Shown piece after piece: positions 5,139 through 8,287 of a stretch of DNA of 8,287 nt. The stretch lies in assembly GCA_943359405.1 (NCBI GenBank), contig CALRHO010000031.1:1-8287 (forward strand), given 5' to 3'. Made by a program: the position numbers and the translations under genes. Source of the stretch: Candidatus Nomurabacteria bacterium (GTDB taxonomy: Bacteria; Patescibacteriota; Minisyncoccia; Phycocordibacterales; UBA918). How positions within the stretch are numbered: position 1 is the first letter of the stretch; each line of letters starts with the position of its first letter. The notes beneath the pieces were generated by a model that saw nothing but the letters and a program-made list of their open reading frames with translations, made no database searches and was not told where the DNA came from.

Positions 5139-7400
5139 TTAGTTGTTACGTCGGGAGCGCCTCGGGGTGCTTTCTTCGGTGGTTTCAGTATCGCGTAGTG
5201 TGGTTGTCTCGGTACTTGTGGCTGGTGCTAAAGAACCAAAGGTTTCTTCTTTCCAGCTCTGTACGGCCCATTCCCAGTTTTTGTATTGGGGATCACGGGC
5301 GGGGTTTGTAGGATAGGGACCTTGGGGATTATCTTTATCAACAAAATGAAGAATCGAATGAATGTTGTTGTAGAGCATACCAAGGTCGACATCGCCATTG
5401 TTGTTTTGAGCAGCTTCAAGAAGGGTGGTGGTGTCAATATATTCACCACGGAGGATTGGTTTTAGGCCCGAGAGCTTTATTTCTGGTTGTGCAAAGGCGT
5501 CCTTATTTTCAGGGTCTATTTTTTTCAGGGCAATATCAAAGAACTCACGCCACATCGGGGTAACGATTAGTCCAGATAGGCCACCACCCATGGGGGTGTT
5601 GTCGTTATTGCCGACCCAGGTGCCGACGGCAAGGGAAGGTGAATAGCCCATGAGCCAAGCGTCGCGAAGGTTGTTAGTGCTACCAGTTTTGGAGGCGACG
5701 GCTTTGCCAGGAAAGTTTACGAGCGAGTTTGCTCCCCAGAGTGGCGTGCGGGCGACATTGTCGGAGAGCACATCACTAATCATGAGGGTCACTGTACGGT
5801 CAACTACCCGCTCGGTCTCTACGGGAGTTTCTTCGACAATGAGCCCGCGACTGTCTTCGATGCGAAGTATATTGCGGGGTTTTGCTCTGACTCCTTCGTT
5901 GGCAAAAACGCCATACGCATACGTCATGTCGACGAGTTTTACTTCACCACCACCAAGCACTAGGGTGAGGCCATAGCGATCTGGGTCATTGAGAGTGGTG
6001 AGGCCCATATCAGCAGCTAATTTAAGGGTTTGTTTTACGCCACCGAGGTAGAGAACCTTCACCGCTGGAATATTAAGCGATTGTGCTAAGGCATTGCGAA
6101 GACTAACAGGACCGATAAACTTATTATTGTAATTGTTTGGTGAGTAGCAGGGTGATTCTGAACTAGTGCTATCAGGCTCACACTGTGGTGAGAATTGGGT
6201 ACGAACGTCAAATACCACGGTATCAGGGAGATACCCCTTAGAAAAAGCGGTGGCGTAGGCAAAGGGTTTAATGGCTGATCCTGGTTGGCGGTTGGCAGTA
6301 GCAATATTAAAGTTTCCGTCGATATCCTCAGCAAAGTAGTCGCGTGAACCAACCATAACGAGAAGGTCACCGGTTTTTGGGTCAGTAGCGACAAGACCAG
6401 CGTTATTGGCCTTAAACCGCTCAATATTTACTAAGCCTTTTTCAGCCACAATCCGCTCCGCCTCTTTCTGGAGTTCCCAGTCGAGTGTCGTGATTACCCG
6501 TAAACCACGCTCGGCCAGTGCTTCTTCCCCAAACTTTTCTACGAGCTGTTCGCGGACATACATGACAAAGTGCGGAGCCCGAATACCGGTGACTGCTTGT
6601 GGTTGAAATTCGGTAGTGGTTGCGAGGGCGGCGTTATACTCTTCTTCGGAAATGAAGTTATTAACTTTCATGCGCTCAAGTACCTGGCGCTGACGCGCAT
6701 CAAGGGCCTCGCGATTGTTCCCGTACGGTGACAGGAAAGTGGGAGCTTGGGGAAGGGCCGCTAGATAGGCGGCTTCGGGGAGGGACACCTCACGGGCCTT
6801 CTTACCAAAAAAGGCTTGAGCCGCCTCCTCCACACCATAAATCGTGCCCCCATAGGGAGACTCATTGAGATAGATCGAGAGAATTTCGTCTTTTTCTAGT
6901 ACCCGTTCAATCTTGATTGCCAAAATCGCTTCTTTAATTTTTCGAGTTAGTGTCTTCTCTCGCTGGAGTACCGAGTTTTTTATTACTTGTTGGGTAATGG
7001 TAGAGCCACCCTGGCCACCTAGAAGGTCACCATCGGTAAAGTTTGCCCAACCGGCCCGTAAAATCGCTTTGGGTTGAATCCCGTGGTGGTTGTAGAACTG
7101 ATCATCCTCAATTGCAATGGTGGCGTTTTTAAGATGGTGAGAGATTTCGTTAAAGGGTACTACGGTACGACGCACGTCTTTGCCGAGGTCATAAAGGAGT
7201 ATTTCGCCAGTGCGGTCATAAAGCTTGGTTGACTGGAGCACGCGGCGTTCCTCAAAGGCAGAGAGGTCTGGAATATCAAGGGTAGAAATCCAGACAAATA
7301 AAGCACCAATGGCCAAAACCCCTAGGGCAAAACAGACGATAATAGCGTCAATAATTAGTTCTTTGAGCGAGAGGTGTCGCAGGCGACGAAACACATTCAT
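5139..7400 (-). CDS. Class A penicillin-binding protein (PBP1A family), bifunctional transglycosylase/transpeptidase
   Basis: This 753-residue bifunctional enzyme polymerises lipid II into glycan strands and cross-links peptides outside the membrane. A cytoplasmic basic start (MNVFRRLRHLSLKE) is followed by one membrane anchor (about 17-38). The GT51 domain has all its motifs: EDDQF (98-102, catalytic Glu98), GGSTITQQ (131-138), RKIKEAILAIKIE (153-165), KDEILSIYLN (170-179) and the FFGK region (197-200). The transpeptidase domain has SAIK (S375 nucleophile, K378), SLN (441-443) and KTG (571-573) followed by the typical DAWLMGYSPSLAVGTWVGNND. The C-terminal ~27 residues are a Thr/Glu/Arg-rich low-complexity tail (TSTETTT...RRSRRNN). 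All catalytic residues are present, so a peptidoglycan wall is expected. Codons are typical of the neighbours. It converges on the DUF721-like gene and diverges from tyrS. Naming as pbpA/mrcA or ponA would be arbitrary. Confidence 0.95.
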   Translation of the reverse strand: MNVFRRLRHLSLKELIIDAIIVCFALGVLAIGALFVWISTLDIPDLSAFEERRVLQSTKLYDRTGEILLYDLGKDVRRTVVPFNEISHHLKNATIAIEDDQFYNHHGIQPKAILRAGWANFTDGDLLGGQGGSTITQQVIKNSVLQREKTLTRKIKEAILAIKIERVLEKDEILSIYLNESPYGGTIYGVEEAAQAFFGKKAREVSLPEAAYLAALPQAPTFLSPYGNNREALDARQRQVLERMKVNNFISEEEYNAALATTTEFQPQAVTGIRAPHFVMYVREQLVEKFGEEALAERGLRVITTLDWELQKEAERIVAEKGLVNIERFKANNAGLVATDPKTGDLLVMVGSRDYFAEDIDGNFNIATANRQPGSAIKPFAYATAFSKGYLPDTVVFDVRTQFSPQCEPDSTSSESPCYSPNNYNNKFIGPVSLRNALAQSLNIPAVKVLYLGGVKQTLKLAADMGLTTLNDPDRYGLTLVLGGGEVKLVDMTYAYGVFANEGVRAKPRNILRIEDSRGLIVEETPVETERVVDRTVTLMISDVLSDNVARTPLWGANSLVNFPGKAVASKTGSTNNLRDAWLMGYSPSLAVGTWVGNNDNTPMGGGLSGLIVTPMWREFFDIALKKIDPENKDAFAQPEIKLSGLKPILRGEYIDTTTLLEAAQNNNGDVDLGMLYNNIHSILHFVDKDNPQGPYPTNPARDPQYKNWEWAVQSWKEETFGSLAPATSTETTTLRDTETTEESTPRRSRRNN

Positions 7401-7411
7401 AAATTAGTAAT

Positions 7412-7420
7412 GATATAGCA
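7412..7420 (-). promoter_or_regulatory. Possible extended -10 of the PBP gene
   Basis: On the minus strand this reads TGCTATATC, an extended -10 (TGn + TATATC), with no good -35 at the normal distance. A start seven bases downstream would leave a leader of only about five bases before the ATG at 7400, with no ribosome-binding sequence. Weak support. Confidence 0.3.
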
Positions 7421-7473
7421 AGCGATATTGCCAATGGTAGCACAATTTGTCTAGTCTATTCAGTACGGATTTG

Positions 7474-7482
7474 TGCTAGAGT
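7474..7482 (+). promoter_or_regulatory. Possible extended -10 of tyrS
   Basis: TGCTAGAGT is an extended -10 candidate (TGn plus TAGAGT, four of six). A start at the usual distance would fall at about 7489, the A of the tyrS ATG, implying a leaderless message. The 88-base divergent spacer 7401-7488 has no Shine-Dalgarno and no other feature I can support. Confidence 0.3.
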
Positions 7483-7488
7483 TATTTC

Positions 7489-8287
7489 ATGACACTCTCT
7501 GAAGAACTGGCAGCCCGCGGCTTTATTCATCAGTTTTCGGCCGAAACAGCCGCTGAGATTCTTGATGGGGAGCGGCGAGTAGTCTATCACGGCATCGACC
7601 CTACGGCCGATTCAGCCCATGCCGGGAATTTCGTTAACTGGATGCTCCTGCGTCACTTGGCTGCGGCCGGACATAAGGTAGTGTTTTTGGTCGGGGGCGG
7701 TACGGGCATGATTGGTGATCCAAAGCCAGATGTTGAGCGGGCACTGACACCGCCTGAAGAAGTGGCGGCGCGCGTGGTAAAACTCCGTACCCAGGCTGAG
7801 CGCATCATGGGCGGGGAGGTAGTATTTGTAAACAATTACGATTGGCTCGGCCCACTCGACCTGATTGGGTTTTTGCGTGATATTGGAAAGCATTTCACCG
7901 TAAACGAACTCATTAAAAAAGATGCTATCGCAACCCGTCTACAGAGTGAGACCGGACTCTCGTACACGGAGTTTGCCTACCCGCTTCTGCAAGCATACGA
8001 CTACTTAATGCTCTATCGTTCGCATCGGGCAACACTCCAGGTCGGAGGCTCTGACCAGTGGGGAAATATTATCGCTGGGGTAGACCTTATTCGTCGGGTT
8101 GAAAAAGCTACCGCGTACGCCCTGACCGTACCACTGATTATTGATAAAACTACTGGTAAGAAGTTCGGGAAGAGTGAAGGCAATGCTGTGTGGCTGGACG
8201 CTGAGAAGACGAGCCCATACGCGTTCTACCAATTCTGGTTCAATGTGGCCGATGAGAACGTGATTGATTATCTGAAGTTGTTCACCA
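7489..8287 (+). CDS. tyrS: Tyrosyl-tRNA synthetase, 3'-truncated by window edge
   Basis: This class Ib synthetase activates tyrosine with ATP and charges tRNA-Tyr. The first 266 residues of a protein normally near 400 are present, covering the whole Rossmann catalytic domain and the signature loop. Visible motifs are VVYHGIDPTADSAHAGNF (31-48; HAGN occupies the HIGH position, Y33 and D37 the tyrosine-binding strand), GGGTGMIGDP (69-78), YPLLQAYDYL (164-173), QVGGSDQWGNI (184-194) and KFGKSEGNAVW (225-235), which is the KMSKS-type loop. The segment SDQWGN distinguishes it from TrpRS. The ATG at 7489 gives the right distance to HAGN; no Shine-Dalgarno precedes it. It is divergent from the PBP gene. 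The tRNA-binding C-terminal domain lies outside the window. Confidence 0.96.
   Translation, partial: MTLSEELAARGFIHQFSAETAAEILDGERRVVYHGIDPTADSAHAGNFVNWMLLRHLAAAGHKVVFLVGGGTGMIGDPKPDVERALTPPEEVAARVVKLRTQAERIMGGEVVFVNNYDWLGPLDLIGFLRDIGKHFTVNELIKKDAIATRLQSETGLSYTEFAYPLLQAYDYLMLYRSHRATLQVGGSDQWGNIIAGVDLIRRVEKATAYALTVPLIIDKTTGKKFGKSEGNAVWLDAEKTSPYAFYQFWFNVADENVIDYLKLFT

Noticed and set aside
5425..5976. Plus-strand open frames inside the PBP gene
   Set aside because: The minus strand carries a complete class A PBP with all catalytic motifs; the + frames are Ser/Arg-rich shadows.
7401..7488. T-box or other riboswitch upstream of tyrS
   Set aside because: The spacer is 88 bases with no T-box motif, specifier stem or terminator hairpin, and the likely promoter is next to the start codon.
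7612..8232. Minus-strand open frames opposite tyrS
   Set aside because: The + strand frame is an unmistakable tyrosyl-tRNA synthetase; these are shadows.

Overview
The window is the chromosomal dnaA/dnaN neighbourhood of a bacterium, most likely a member of the Candidate Phyla Radiation (Patescibacteria, Parcubacteria-like). The lineage call is an inference. It rests on the partial gene at the left edge, which has the hydrophobic core and C-terminal signature (ending GTINPQLTNLN) that I associate with the small 'T4SS pilin' family common in those genomes. It also rests on a compact dnaA-dnaN-DUF721 order without recF, a minimal YidC with no large periplasmic domain, and the lack of Shine-Dalgarno sequences in front of most genes. 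Base composition is mixed, roughly half G+C by eye.

Layout. From 1 to 438 (+) is the 3' end of a pilin-like membrane protein gene. Convergent to it is the minus-strand cluster rpmH (1732-1583), rnpA (1544-1212), yidC (1202-474): ribosomal protein L34, the RNase P protein and the membrane insertase. yidD and jag, often found in this cluster, are not between or directly after these genes. A divergent spacer (1733-1961) carries the rpmH promoter, the dnaA promoter and several DnaA-box matches. dnaA (1962-3347, +) ends in a clear intrinsic terminator. A 312-base gene-free spacer follows (3348-3659), then dnaN (3660-4754) and, one base later, a small DUF721/DciA-like gene (4756-5043). A convergent spacer with two hairpins separates this from a class A penicillin-binding protein on the minus strand (7400-5139). 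A short divergent spacer leads to tyrS (from 7489, +), which is cut by the right edge.

How it fits together. DnaA, the beta clamp and a probable helicase-loader-type DUF721 protein form a replication-initiation block. The spacers on both sides of dnaA look like a bipartite origin of the kind known in Bacillus subtilis. The upstream part holds DnaA boxes, one lying over the dnaA -35 hexamer. The downstream part holds two tandem box-like 9-mers, a short G-containing link and a CTAATAATA tract just before dnaN, close to the described 'basal unwinding system' of DnaA boxes plus DnaA-trios. Base skew on the + strand switches from strongly C-rich to G-rich at the same place. The most interesting content is therefore this putative origin and its unexplained repeated GGGGAAA motifs. 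I see no mobile element, CRISPR array, tRNA or rRNA gene.
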